64,000 bases of DNA, from contig NZ_BMQA01000010.1 in the NCBI RefSeq assembly GCF_014647875.1, forward strand, positions 62,001 through 126,000. Reading direction: 5' to 3'. The position numbers were made by a program, and so were the translations under genes. A model generated the notes under the pieces. It saw only the letters and a program-made list of their open reading frames with translations. It was not told where the DNA came from and searched no databases. Below, piece after piece: positions 15,910-25,013 of this stretch (position 1 is the stretch's first letter; each line of letters starts with the position of its first letter). The DNA is from Streptomyces brasiliensis. GTDB lineage: Bacteria > Actinomycetota > Actinomycetes > Streptomycetales > Streptomycetaceae.

Positions 15910-17655
15910 GTGCAGTTCGAGGTGTGGGCACCACAGGCAGACCGTGTGACGCTCCATTGCGGGGGCGTCACGCGCGCGTTGGAGCACGATCCCGAACGGG
16001 CGGGATGGTGGTCCGGGGAGGCGGAGGCGAGCGACGGCACACGGTACGGGTTCACACTGGACGGCGGTCCGGTGCTGCCGGATCCGCGCTCGCGCCGCCA
16101 GCCGGACGGTCCCGACGGCCTGAGCGCGGTCGTGGACCACGGCCGGTACGCGTGGCGTGCGGCGTGGCAGGGGCGCGCGCTGCCGGGGGCGGTGCTGTAC
16201 GAGCTGCACGTGGGGACGTACACGCCCGAGGGCACGCTGGACGCGGCGGCGGAGCGACTGGGTCATCTCGTCGAACTCGGTGTCACGCACGTGGAGTTGA
16301 TGCCCGTGTGCCCCTTCCCCGGCTGGCACGGCTGGGGGTACGAGGGAGTCTCGCTGTGGGCGGTGCACGAGCCGTACGGCGGACCCGAGGCGCTGAAACG
16401 GTTCGTCGACCGGGCGCACGGGCTCGGCCTGGGTGTTGTCCTCGACGTCGTGCACAACCACCTCGGCCCGTCCGGGAATTACCTGCCCGCCTTCGGACCG
16501 TACTTCACGGAGACGCACCACACGCCGTGGGGGGCGGCCGTGAACCTGGACGCGCCCGGCTCGGACGAGGTGCGCGCGTTCCTCGTGGGCAGCGCGCTGG
16601 CCTGGCTGCGCGACTACCGGATCGACGGGCTGCGGCTCGACGCGGTGCACGCGCTGCGCGACACCCGCGCGTACCACTTCCTGGAGGAGCTGTCGACGGC
16701 GGTTGACGGCCTCGCCGCCGAACTGGGGCGGCCGCTGTTCCTGATCGCCGAGTCGGACCTCAACGACCCGCGGATCGTCACCCCGCGCACGGAGCACGGC
16801 CTGGGGTTGCACGCACAGTGGAACGACGACTTCCACCACGCCCTGCACACCACGCTGACCGGCGAGTCCCAGGGCTACTACGGCGACTTCGCGCGCGAAC
16901 CGTTCGCCGCTCTCGCCAAGACGCTGACGGGTGGCTTCTTCCACGACGGCACGTACTCGAACTTCCGGGGCCGCCACCACGGCCGTCCGCTGAACCGCAC
17001 GGAGGTGGCGGCGCACCGGCTGCTCGGCTACGCGCAGACCCATGACCAGGTCGGCAACCGCGCCCAGGGCGACCGCCTTTCGGCCGCCCTCTCCTCCGGT
17101 CACCTCGCCTGCGCGGCCGCGCTCACGCTGACCGGGCCGTTCACACCGATGCTGTTCATGGGCGAGGAGTGGGCGGCGGGCACGCCCTGGCAGTTCTTCA
17201 CCGATCACACCGATCCTGAGCTGGCGGAGGCCGTACGGCTGGGCAGGCGACGGGAGTTCGCGGCGCACGGCTGGGCGAAGGAGGACGTGCCCGACCCGCA
17301 GGACCCGGCGACCTGGGAGCGTTCCTGCCTGGACTGGTCGGAGCCGGAGCGCGAGCCCCACGCGCGCGTACTGGCCTGGTACCGCCGGCTCATCGTCCTC
17401 CGCAAGGAACAGGCGGACCTGACCGATCCCGACCTCGCGGACATCAAGGTGGCGTACGACGAGGAGGCCCGCTGGCTCGCCTTCCGCCGCGGGGACGTCC
17501 GGGTGGCGGTCAACCTCGGCAAGGAACCGGCAGCGATCCCCCTCGGCACGCGCCGCGCCCGGGTGCTGGCGGCGTGGGAACCGGTCGAGGCACCCGGCCC
17601 GGACGGCCTGCTGCACGTACCGGGCGAGTCGTGCGTGGTGCTGACGCAGGAATGA
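15910..17655 (+). CDS. treZ: Malto-oligosyltrehalose trehalohydrolase TreZ
   Basis: A 581-aa GH13 enzyme that cleaves trehalose off maltooligosyl-trehalose. It has the N-terminal E-set domain (FEVWAPQADRVTLHCGG) and then the barrel with LYELHVGTYTPEGT, VVLDVVHNHLGPSGNYLP, the nucleophile in IDGLRLDAVHAL and the acid/base in LFLIAESDLNDPR. YAQTHDQVGNRAQGDR is diagnostic of TreZ. GTG 15910 follows AAGGGGAA. The two genes for the preceding steps (glgX, treY) are 4-9 kb upstream on the same strand with unrelated genes between, so separate transcription is likely. Confidence 0.95.
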   Translation: MQFEVWAPQADRVTLHCGGVTRALEHDPERAGWWSGEAEASDGTRYGFTLDGGPVLPDPRSRRQPDGPDGLSAVVDHGRYAWRAAWQGRALPGAVLYELHVGTYTPEGTLDAAAERLGHLVELGVTHVELMPVCPFPGWHGWGYEGVSLWAVHEPYGGPEALKRFVDRAHGLGLGVVLDVVHNHLGPSGNYLPAFGPYFTETHHTPWGAAVNLDAPGSDEVRAFLVGSALAWLRDYRIDGLRLDAVHALRDTRAYHFLEELSTAVDGLAAELGRPLFLIAESDLNDPRIVTPRTEHGLGLHAQWNDDFHHALHTTLTGESQGYYGDFAREPFAALAKTLTGGFFHDGTYSNFRGRHHGRPLNRTEVAAHRLLGYAQTHDQVGNRAQGDRLSAALSSGHLACAAALTLTGPFTPMLFMGEEWAAGTPWQFFTDHTDPELAEAVRLGRRREFAAHGWAKEDVPDPQDPATWERSCLDWSEPEREPHARVLAWYRRLIVLRKEQADLTDPDLADIKVAYDEEARWLAFRRGDVRVAVNLGKEPAAIPLGTRRARVLAAWEPVEAPGPDGLLHVPGESCVVLTQE

Positions 17656-17673
17656 GAAGCAGCCGTTGTCCGA

Positions 17674-18618
17674 CTACGGCTCCTCGTCCGTCGCACCGCC
17701 CCTGAACTCCGTCGTCCGTTCCAGGAGGATCGCCTCCCAGGCGCGGCGGAGCTGGGTTCTCAGCAGGGTGACGGGGGCCGTCCCGCGGCCGTCGAGGCTG
17801 TCCGTGAGGTGGAGGACCGTGTCGCAGCGGGCCAGCCAGAGGCCGCGCAGACAGGGGCGGGCCCCGTAGCCGGCGAGGGTGGCGGCGCGCACGGCGGCGC
17901 CCGAGCCGACGGCGAGGACGAGTCCGGCGATGTCCTCGGCAGGGTCGCCGATCGCCGCGTCGGTCCAGTCGAGGACGCCGCGCACCCGGCCGTCGGGGCT
18001 CACGACCAGGTGCTCGCCCCTGAGGTGGTGGTGGACGAGGACCGCGGTGCCGGGCTGCGCGGCGAGCTGCGCCGCACCCGGCGAGGTGAGCTGGCGGAGC
18101 CGGGCGGGGTCGAACTCGTCGGCGGCGCCCAGGCGCTCACCTGCGTGCACGGCCATGCGCCGCAGCGCCTCCAGGGAGCGGGGCGCGGTGCGCGGCACAC
18201 CGAGCGACTCGGCCTGCCGTGCGGGCACCTCGCGCAGCCCCGTGAGCAGCCCGGCGAGGTCGGCCTCACCGACGGCGGACACGTCGTGCTCCTCCGCCGT
18301 ACCGCCGGGCACCAGGTTGTCGAGCGTGTACGTCAGCCCGGGCGCCCACTCGCCGTGCGCGACGCTGGTCGGGACGGTGACGGGCAGGTGCGGGCGTACG
18401 AGATCGCGCAGCCGCAGCTCGCGGCGCTGACGCACGGCTGCTTCGCGGTCGGGCGCCAGGCGCAGCACATGGCGGCTGCCGACCCACCAGGTGTGATGCC
18501 CGGCTCCCTCCGCGACCGGGCGCACGTCGGGGCCCGCGGTGCCGTCCGCGCCGTCCTTGAGGAGCGTACGGACCAATCGGCGGACGATGTCCGCGGTGGG
18601 AGTCGGTGCCTGGGTCAT
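17674..18618 (-). CDS. APH-fold phosphotransferase-like protein with altered catalytic motif
   Basis: A 314-aa protein of the APH-like kinase fold. The N-lobe shows GSRHVLRLAPDREAAVRQRRE and the C-lobe ends with VLDWTDAAIGDPAEDIAGL, the metal-binding segment. The catalytic loop, normally HGDxxxxN, reads HHHLRGEH: the catalytic Asp is His and the Asn is His. The codons CAC CAC CAC are plain in the sequence. It may therefore be a binding protein or pseudo-kinase, or use different chemistry. ATG 18618. It is followed upstream by the M24 peptidase gene on the same strand at 56 bp, so the two are probably co-transcribed; it converges with treZ. Confidence 0.8.
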   Translation of the reverse strand: MTQAPTPTADIVRRLVRTLLKDGADGTAGPDVRPVAEGAGHHTWWVGSRHVLRLAPDREAAVRQRRELRLRDLVRPHLPVTVPTSVAHGEWAPGLTYTLDNLVPGGTAEEHDVSAVGEADLAGLLTGLREVPARQAESLGVPRTAPRSLEALRRMAVHAGERLGAADEFDPARLRQLTSPGAAQLAAQPGTAVLVHHHLRGEHLVVSPDGRVRGVLDWTDAAIGDPAEDIAGLVLAVGSGAAVRAATLAGYGARPCLRGLWLARCDTVLHLTDSLDGRGTAPVTLLRTQLRRAWEAILLERTTEFRGGATDEEP

Positions 18619-18674
18619 GGGTCGCGCCGTAACCGTTCGGAAGTGCGTCGAGGTGGTGTCTCCTGGGGGCCGGG

Positions 18675-19802
18675 TCAGTCGACTATGACCATCTCGCGGG
18701 TCGTGTTGTTGAGGCGCCGGCCGCCGTCCTCGGTCACCGTCACGATGTCCTCGATGCGCACCCCGAAGCGGCCGGGCAGATAGATGCCGGGCTCCACGGA
18801 GAAGCACATGCCCGGCACGAGGGGCTGCTCCTCGCCCTCGATCATGTACGGCGGCTCGTGCGTGGTGACGCCGATGCCGTGGCCGGTGCGGTGGATGAAG
18901 TACTCGCCGTACCCGGCGTCGTCGATCACGGCGCGGGCGGCGCGGTCGACGTCCTGGCAGGCGGCACCGGGCCGTACCGCCCGGAAACCTGCCTCCTGGG
19001 CGGCACGCACGATGTCGTGGACCGCGCGTTCCTCCTCGCTCGGCGCACCGACGTGCACGGTGCGGGTGGTGTCGGAGCCGTAGCCGTCCTTGAGGCCGCC
19101 GAAGTCGAGGACGACCATGTCGCCGTCCTGGATGACACGGTCGCCGACCTCGTGGTGCGGGTTGGCGCCGTTGGGTCCCGAGCCGACGATGGTGAAGTCG
19201 ACCTGGGAGTGTCCGAACCGGCGCAGCAGGTCGGCGAGGTCGTGGCCGACGTCGGACTCGCGCCGGCCGGAGAAGGGGACCTTCCGGATCTCCTCGAACG
19301 CGGCGTCTGCCGCCGCGCCCGCGGCCGCGAGGAGTTCGAGTTCCGCCACGTCCTTCACCGCGCGCAGCATCGGCATGGCGTCGGTGAGCGCGGCGTAGGA
19401 GGTGCCGGGCAGGGTCTTCTGCAGGCCGAGCAGGTGCAGGGCCCAGGTGTTGTCGCTGATGCCGAAGCGTCCGTCGGGGGCGAGGAGCGCGCCGGTGAGG
19501 GCGTAGGGGTCCTTGCCGTCGGTCCAGCAGCGCAGGGTCAGGCCGGGCGCGCCGGGCGCCTTCTCCGCGTCCGGGGCCTCCAGCGCGGGGACGACGAGCA
19601 CCGGGTCCTGTCCGGCGGCGAGGACGAGTACGGTGAGCCGTTCGGTGACCGCGGTGGGCGTGTAGCCGGTGAGCCACACCAGGTCGGGTCCCGGGGCGAC
19701 GAGCAGTCCCGCGAGGCCGGCGTCGGCGGCGGCGTGCGCGGCGCGCACCATCCGGGCCCGGTAGTCGTCGGCGGTGAAGGGCGCGGGCGTACTGCCGGTC
19801 AT
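18675..19802 (-). CDS. M24-family Xaa-Pro aminopeptidase (PepQ/PepP-type)
   Basis: A 375-aa cytoplasmic metallopeptidase that would release N-terminal residues before proline. The N-terminal creatinase-like domain covers about 1-140. The C-terminal pita-bread domain has all five metal ligands: Asp in VVLDFGG, Asp in YGSDTTR, His in HRTGHGIG, Glu in FSVEPGIYLPG and Glu in VRIEDIV. Length fits the family. ATG 19802 is used. The APH-like gene follows 56 bp downstream. Substrate preference is unproven. Confidence 0.9.
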   Translation of the reverse strand: MTGSTPAPFTADDYRARMVRAAHAAADAGLAGLLVAPGPDLVWLTGYTPTAVTERLTVLVLAAGQDPVLVVPALEAPDAEKAPGAPGLTLRCWTDGKDPYALTGALLAPDGRFGISDNTWALHLLGLQKTLPGTSYAALTDAMPMLRAVKDVAELELLAAAGAAADAAFEEIRKVPFSGRRESDVGHDLADLLRRFGHSQVDFTIVGSGPNGANPHHEVGDRVIQDGDMVVLDFGGLKDGYGSDTTRTVHVGAPSEEERAVHDIVRAAQEAGFRAVRPGAACQDVDRAARAVIDDAGYGEYFIHRTGHGIGVTTHEPPYMIEGEEQPLVPGMCFSVEPGIYLPGRFGVRIEDIVTVTEDGGRRLNNTTREMVIVD

Positions 19803-19929
19803 CCGGTTCTCCCAGGTCGTGTGCGGCGGCGGGGCAAAGGACCACGGGCAGCATCCTGCCCGGACACGGAGGGCGGCGCGAGCCGGTTACGGCGGTCCCG
19901 CAGCCCGTGTCACGGCGATCCATCGACCT

Positions 19930-19975
19930 GCTAACGCATCATCCTTGATCAACCATTAATTCTAATGCTTGGATG
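19930..19975. promoter_or_regulatory. AT-rich island, possible promoter region of a divergent pair
   Basis: Between the M24 gene (-) and the phosphoesterase gene (+) is a segment of roughly 60% A/T in DNA that is otherwise over 70% G/C, including TTGATCAA and ATTAATTCTAATG. It is the only such stretch in the 214-bp gap and probably holds promoter elements. No -35/-10 pair with good spacing could be fixed. Confidence 0.35.
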
Positions 19976-20016
19976 CCTTTCGCACGTTAGAAGGCCTCCG
20001 GGGAAGGCGGACAACA

Positions 20017-20772
20017 ATGCTCGTACTCGCACACATCAGCGATCTCCATCTGGACGGAAGCGTACGGGCCACCGAGCGGGCCCTGCGGGTGCGTGACCGG
20101 CTGTGGGAGCTGCCGGAACAGGTGGACGCGCTGCTGGTGACCGGGGACATCGCGGACCACGGCGCGGAGGCGGAGTACGAGGAGGCCGCCCGCATCCTCG
20201 GGCTGCGCGACGGCGACGCCCCGTTCCCGGTGCTCACCTGCCCGGGCAACCACGACAGCCGCGCCCCGTACCGCAAGGCGCTGCTGGGACACCCGGCCGA
20301 CGAAGGACCGGTCAACAGCGTGCGGCTCCTCGACGGCGGCGCGGTGCTGATGTGCGACTCCAGCATCCCGGGCGAGGACGACGGGGCGCTCGACGAGGAG
20401 ACGTACGGCTGGATCGAGGCGACCCTGGACGAACTCGACCCTGACATGCCCGCGTTGCTCGCGCTCCACCACCCGCCGGTCGCGCTGCACCACCCGCTGC
20501 CAGACTCCTACCGACTGGCCGAACCGGATCGGCTGGCCCGGCTGCTGGCGCGCCGGCCCGCGATCGCGGGGCTGATCACCGGGCACGCGCACACGCCCGC
20601 CGCCACCGTCTTCGCCGGACGCCCGCTCGTGGTCGGTCCGGGGGTGACCTGGACGCTTCGGCTGCCGTGGGAGGGCGAGGGGGTCGCGGACCGGGACGCG
20701 CCGGCCGGGTTCGCCTTCCATGTGCTGGACGACGGAGGGCGGTTGACGAGCCACTTCCGTGTGGTCACGTGA
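20017..20772 (+). CDS. Calcineurin-like metallophosphoesterase (CpdA/Icc-type)
   Basis: A 251-aa cytoplasmic phosphoesterase. Its motifs in order are AHISDLHLDG (DxH), VTGDIADHG (GDxxD), CPGNHDSR (GNHD), LALHHPPV and ITGHAHTP (GHxH), a complete dinuclear metal centre. Members of this subgroup hydrolyse 3',5'-cyclic nucleotides or other phosphodiesters; the substrate is not decided by sequence. ATG 20017 follows GGAAGG. Its last 8 bp overlap the end of the convergent PDZ gene. Confidence 0.88.
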   Translation: MLVLAHISDLHLDGSVRATERALRVRDRLWELPEQVDALLVTGDIADHGAEAEYEEAARILGLRDGDAPFPVLTCPGNHDSRAPYRKALLGHPADEGPVNSVRLLDGGAVLMCDSSIPGEDDGALDEETYGWIEATLDELDPDMPALLALHHPPVALHHPLPDSYRLAEPDRLARLLARRPAIAGLITGHAHTPAATVFAGRPLVVGPGVTWTLRLPWEGEGVADRDAPAGFAFHVLDDGGRLTSHFRVVT

Positions 20773-21334
20773 CGATGCCGGGGACGGCCGTCAACTTCTG
20801 GAAATTGCCGTTCTCATGACGTACCGTCAGGGCCACCTCGGTCCCGGGGGTGGCGTGGGCGACGGCGCGTGCGAGGTCGGCCGCGGAATCGATGCGCGCC
20901 GATCCGAACTGCAGGAGTACGTCGCCGCGCACCAGGCCCGCCGTGTAGCCGGGGCCGGGAAGATGAACGCCGACGACCAGCGCGCCGACTCCCCGGGCGT
21001 CCACGGCCTCCACACCGAGGGTCGCGCGGGTGGTCTGGGTCTGCGTGGGGCTCGGGGCCGCGGTGGACGGTCGGACGGGAGCGGACGGGTGCGGCGGCGG
21101 TGCCTGGCGCTGCAGTTCGGCGAGTCTGCTCATGCCGATCACCGTGGCGCTGACCGTGCCGATGCCGACGCCCGACAGGACGAGGACCGTACCGGCGAAG
21201 ACCCCGAGCAACGCGGCCCTCAGCCGCCGTCCGCGCCGTCGCGCGGCGTGCGGCCGCCGGACGGGACCGGCCGTGCCGCCCTCCCGTCGCCCCTGACCCG
21301 GCATCGGTTTGGGACGCAACACTGTCTGTTCCAT
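20765..21334 (-). CDS. Membrane-anchored PDZ-domain protein
   Basis: A 189-aa protein with a basic cytoplasmic start, one transmembrane segment (about residues 42-65, LLGVFAGTVLVLSGVGIG), a Pro/Thr/Gln linker and a C-terminal PDZ domain (TLGVEAVDARGVGALVVGV ... GLVRGDVLLQFGSARID). There is no protease domain, so it probably binds C-termini of other extracytoplasmic proteins, like detached HtrA PDZ modules. ATG 21334 has GGAGGCG upstream. It starts 20 bp after the geosmin synthase stop on the same strand, so it may be read from the geoA transcript. Confidence 0.82.
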   Translation of the reverse strand: MEQTVLRPKPMPGQGRREGGTAGPVRRPHAARRRGRRLRAALLGVFAGTVLVLSGVGIGTVSATVIGMSRLAELQRQAPPPHPSAPVRPSTAAPSPTQTQTTRATLGVEAVDARGVGALVVGVHLPGPGYTAGLVRGDVLLQFGSARIDSAADLARAVAHATPGTEVALTVRHENGNFQKLTAVPGIVT

Positions 21335-21354
21335 GGTTCGCCTCCGGTGGTGAA

Positions 21355-23583
21355 CTACCCGGCGCACGCGGGCGCGACGAGCCACGAACGAGTGAGACTG
21401 ACCTGGGGGAAGCGGGGAAATCCTCCAGCTCGGCCGACGGAAAGCGCGGGTGGCCGGTCCGGGAGGAAACCGTGGGCGCGGCGGGCGAGGTAGGAGGCCT
21501 TGTAGCGGTCCACGCTCCGGTGCCAGTTCAGGATTCCGGCCAGCCAGTTGCGCAGGTCGGCCACGTACGCCTCCAGCGCCGCGCGCCCCTCGGACGTCAG
21601 CTCGAAGTCCTCGTTCACGACAGGGAGTTCATGCGCCACGACATGCTCGAACTGCTGCAGGCGCTGCGTCATCAGGTCGTGCACGACACGGAGTGCGGTC
21701 GGATGGTCCGCGCCGAAGAAGTTCTGCACGACGAGGACGGCGTTGTGCATCTCGCCGTCGTACTCGATCTCCTTCTGGTAGGAGAAGACGTCGTTGAGCA
21801 GGCAGGCGTAGTCGACGGCGGCGTTCTCCAGCGAGCGCACGGGTCCACTGCGGTACACCTCGGGCGGGATCGAGGGGCCGTGGCCCATGCGGCACAGGCT
21901 CAGGGTGAGGTCGGAGCCGAAGGTGGCGCGGCGCATCTCGAGATAGTCGACCGGGTCGGGAACGCGGTTCTGCAACTGGTTGGACAGCTCCCACAGCCAG
22001 CTCGCCGTCATCGTGTCCACCGCCCGCTTCACGGCGCCCCGTTGGCCGTCGGTCATCTCCGCCGTCGTCCGGGACCACAGGTCGAGGAGCGCGCGCTCCA
22101 TGCCGTTGGCCGGGACGGGCAACGGCTCGCCGGCGGGCGGCATGCAGGCCGACAGCCGGGCGGTGGCCGCCTTCGCTCCGGCCAGGTCACGGCGGTGCCC
22201 GAACACCAGCGGGTAGTAGTCGTCGGCGTACGTTCCCCAGGTGAGCCACTGTGAACTGAGGTCGAGGGCGTCGGCGGTGGCGTCCGGGTCCAGGCCGGCG
22301 GCGCACAACGGGAGGTCGCCGGCCGCGAGTTTGTCCTCGTCCCAGACGCCCTCCTCGAGGAGGCCCATGCGGTGCGCCCAGCCGGGCAGACGCTCCCGGG
22401 CTCCGTCCAGGTGCGGGGACAGCTCCAGCGCGAAGGGCATGGCGAAGTCCGGCAGCACGGACGGGCCGACCTTCTGGAACGGCACGTGCGCGTACGCCCG
22501 CAGATGCTCTGCGGCGGCCGAGGCGAGCAGTGCGCCCACATCCGCCGCGGAGACGCCGGCCCCGGTCGGCCCGTGCCACGGCGAGGCGGATGCGGCGCCC
22601 TCGTTCATGTACCGGCTGGAACGCAGGTGCCATTCGTGGCCGCCCGACTGCCAGTCCTGCAGTCCCTTCGTGTAGGCGGCGACGGCGACGACCTGGTCCG
22701 GGGCGAGGCCCTTCTCCAGTGCCAGCGCCGGGACTTCGGTGAGCGCGGTGTGCTCGAACTGGTGGAGGCGTGAGGTGAGGATGTCGTTGACGGCGTCGGC
22801 GGCCTCCTGCGTGGTGCAGCCGAAGAAGGTCTCCAGGACGAGCACGCCGTTGCTGTTCTCGCCCTCGTCCTCCACCTCCCGCTGGTAGGAGAAGAGGTCG
22901 TTGCGCAGGTGCACGGCGTCGGAGAAGGTCTCCATCAGCACCCGCAGGGGCCTCGACTCCGCGACGGAGGCGGGCACTTCGGCGGTCACGTACTCGACGA
23001 GCCCCGCCGACCAGGGGGCACCGCCCACCTTGCGGCGCATCTCGATGTACTCGACGGGGTTGGCGATCCGCCCCTCGTTGATGTTGGACAGCTCCCACAA
23101 GGACTCGTTGAGCAGGTGCTCGGTGGCGACGGCGAAGCGCCGGCGCCAGCCGGCGGACATCGATGGAACGGTGCGCGCCCACAGGTCGGCGAGGCCCGCC
23201 TCGACCGGGTTCTCCGGCTCCGGTACGGGAGTCGACAGGTCGAGCGGCATGAACGACGGAAGCCGGTCGAGGTGGGCCTTGCCCGCGGCCCGGTCCTGGG
23301 TGCGCTTGTACATCTCCAGGAAGTGGTCGTCGAAGAAGAACACCCACACGTACCAGTCGGTGATCAGGGAGAGGGCCGTGCCGTCGCAGTCGGGGTGGGT
23401 GTACGCGCACAGCAGTCCGTAGTCGTGCGCCTCGAGGTCGGCCTGGTCCCAGATTCCCGAGCCCTCCAGCATGCCCATCTCGCGTGCCCACACGGTCGAG
23501 TGGGCACGCGCCTCGTCGACCTGCGGGTTCAGCCGCGCGGGGTACGGCATGTAGAAGTGCGGGAGTTCGAACGGCTGCGTCAT
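21355..23583 (-). CDS. geoA: Germacradienol/geosmin synthase
   Basis: A 742-aa bifunctional terpene cyclase. The N-terminal half converts farnesyl diphosphate to germacradienol and germacrene D; the C-terminal half makes geosmin, the earthy odorant of streptomycetes. The N-terminal aspartate motif is DDHFLE (D85, D86) with the NSE triad NDLFSYQREVE. The C-terminal half has DDYYPLV and NDVFSYQKEIE. Two HEWHLRSSRY/NWHRSVDRYK segments close each half. Length agrees with characterised enzymes and the ATG at 23583 gives the known start MTQPF. It is divergent from a P450 gene; the 164-bp gap holds an inverted repeat (23640-23665). Confidence 0.96.
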   Translation of the reverse strand: MTQPFELPHFYMPYPARLNPQVDEARAHSTVWAREMGMLEGSGIWDQADLEAHDYGLLCAYTHPDCDGTALSLITDWYVWVFFFDDHFLEMYKRTQDRAAGKAHLDRLPSFMPLDLSTPVPEPENPVEAGLADLWARTVPSMSAGWRRRFAVATEHLLNESLWELSNINEGRIANPVEYIEMRRKVGGAPWSAGLVEYVTAEVPASVAESRPLRVLMETFSDAVHLRNDLFSYQREVEDEGENSNGVLVLETFFGCTTQEAADAVNDILTSRLHQFEHTALTEVPALALEKGLAPDQVVAVAAYTKGLQDWQSGGHEWHLRSSRYMNEGAASASPWHGPTGAGVSAADVGALLASAAAEHLRAYAHVPFQKVGPSVLPDFAMPFALELSPHLDGARERLPGWAHRMGLLEEGVWDEDKLAAGDLPLCAAGLDPDATADALDLSSQWLTWGTYADDYYPLVFGHRRDLAGAKAATARLSACMPPAGEPLPVPANGMERALLDLWSRTTAEMTDGQRGAVKRAVDTMTASWLWELSNQLQNRVPDPVDYLEMRRATFGSDLTLSLCRMGHGPSIPPEVYRSGPVRSLENAAVDYACLLNDVFSYQKEIEYDGEMHNAVLVVQNFFGADHPTALRVVHDLMTQRLQQFEHVVAHELPVVNEDFELTSEGRAALEAYVADLRNWLAGILNWHRSVDRYKASYLARRAHGFLPDRPPALSVGRAGGFPRFPQVSLTRSWLVAPACAG

Positions 23584-23639
23584 GGCCGGGTCCTGCCCGT
23601 GGCCCTGCGCCGCCATCCGTGCGGCGGCACGTGATCACA

Positions 23640-23665
23640 CCTTCGCGTGACATCGGCCGCGAAGG
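23640..23665. promoter_or_regulatory. Inverted repeat between geoA and the P450 gene
   Basis: CCTTCGCG at 23640-23647 and CGCGAAGG at 23658-23665 are perfect inverted repeats around a 10-nt spacer. A second small palindrome, GTGATCAC, lies at 23631-23638. Both are within 85 bp upstream of geoA and 110 bp upstream of the P450 start, a sensible place for an operator or overlapping promoters. Confidence 0.45.
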
Positions 23666-23747
23666 CCTGCGGACGCCCGTGACGGCAGGTCGTGCCGTGT
23701 GGCCGGCGCTCTTGCCCGACGCCGGTCCGCGGGCCACGGTGGTCGGC

Positions 23748-25013
23748 ATGACCTCCCTGCCGCCCCTCGAGGTGATTCCCGACGTCTTCGATCCGCGCCG
23801 GTACGCCACCGGTGTGCCGTACGCCGACTATCGCGTCCTGCGCGATCACCACCCGGTGGCCTGGCAGGACGAGCACGAGGTGCTGGGCTGGCCCGCCGGA
23901 CCCGGGTTCTGGGCGGTGACCCGGCACGCGGACGTGGTACGGGTGCTGAAGGACTCGGGGACGTACTCCTCGTACGTCGGCGCGACCCAGATCCGCGATC
24001 CGGACCCGGCGGACCTGCCGTTCATCCGGCGCATGATGCTCAATCAGGACCCCCCGGGGCACGGCAGGCTGCGGCGGCTGGTGAGCCGCGCCTTCACGCC
24101 GGGGCGCGTGGACCGGTTCGCGGCGGTGGCGCGGGAGCGGGCCCGCACGCTGTTCGCGGACGCCCTGGAGGCGGCCCGTGACAGTGCCGGTACGGTCGAC
24201 GTGGTCACCGCCGTCACCGACGAGTACGCGCTGCTCAACCTGGCCGACCTGCTGGGCGTCCCGGAGAGCGACCGCCGGCTCCTGCTGCGCTGGACGCAGC
24301 GGGTCATCGGCTACCAGGACCCGGACGAGGCCGCTCCCCCGGTCCTGGACGCGGCGGGCAAGCCGATCGACCCGCGCTCGCCCGCCATGCTGACGGACAT
24401 GTTCGCGTACGCCCGGCAACTGGCGGCGTACAAGCGCCGCTTCCCGGCCGACGACGTGCTGACCACGCTGGCGCACGACGCCGAACTCACCGGTCCCGAA
24501 ATGGAGATGTTCTTCTTCCTGCTCACGGTCGCGGGCAACGACACGGTGCGCAGCGCGGCCCCGGGCGGTCTGCTGGCACTGGCCGAGCACCCGGAGGCGT
24601 GCGACCTGTTGCGCGAGGGAAAGGTCCGACTCCAGGCGGCGATCGAGGAGTTGCTGCGCTGGCATCCGCCGGTGCTGACGTTCCGCCGCACCGCCGCCCG
24701 GGACACCGAGCTGGCGGGACAGCGCATCCGTACCGGTGACAAAGTGGTCGTCTTCCACGCCTCGGCCAACCGCGACGAGCGCGCCTTCGCCGATCCGGAG
24801 CGGCTCGACCTGGCGCGTACGCCCAATCCGCACGTGTCCTTCGGGGACGGCCCGCACGTTTGCCTGGGCGCCCACTTCGCCCGGCTCCAGCTGCGGCTGT
24901 TCTACGAGGAGGCGCTGCGGGCGCTGCCCGCGCCGAGAGTCGCCGGGCCGCACGAGCGGCTCGTGTCGAACTTCATCAACGGGCTCAAGTCGCTTCCGCT
25001 ACAGGTGAGGTGA
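23748..25013 (+). CDS. Cytochrome P450
   Basis: A 421-aa bacterial class I P450. The I-helix oxygen motif is AGNDT (262-266), the K-helix ExxR is E301-LL-R304, and the haem-binding loop is FGDGPHVCLGAHFA with the thiolate Cys near residue 372. It would hydroxylate a small lipophilic substrate using a separate ferredoxin, none of which is encoded nearby. Its head-to-head position with the geosmin synthase makes a sesquiterpene substrate conceivable but unproven. ATG 23748 has only a weak GGTGG upstream; GTG 23739 is an alternative. Its 3' end overlaps the convergent DUF89 gene by 29 bp. Confidence 0.92.
   Translation: MTSLPPLEVIPDVFDPRRYATGVPYADYRVLRDHHPVAWQDEHEVLGWPAGPGFWAVTRHADVVRVLKDSGTYSSYVGATQIRDPDPADLPFIRRMMLNQDPPGHGRLRRLVSRAFTPGRVDRFAAVARERARTLFADALEAARDSAGTVDVVTAVTDEYALLNLADLLGVPESDRRLLLRWTQRVIGYQDPDEAAPPVLDAAGKPIDPRSPAMLTDMFAYARQLAAYKRRFPADDVLTTLAHDAELTGPEMEMFFFLLTVAGNDTVRSAAPGGLLALAEHPEACDLLREGKVRLQAAIEELLRWHPPVLTFRRTAARDTELAGQRIRTGDKVVVFHASANRDERAFADPERLDLARTPNPHVSFGDGPHVCLGAHFARLQLRLFYEEALRALPAPRVAGPHERLVSNFINGLKSLPLQVR

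Noticed and set aside
21355..25013. A larger terpene biosynthetic cluster around geoA
   Set aside because: Only one cyclase and one P450 are present; neighbours (PDZ, DUF89, TetR) show no biosynthetic role.
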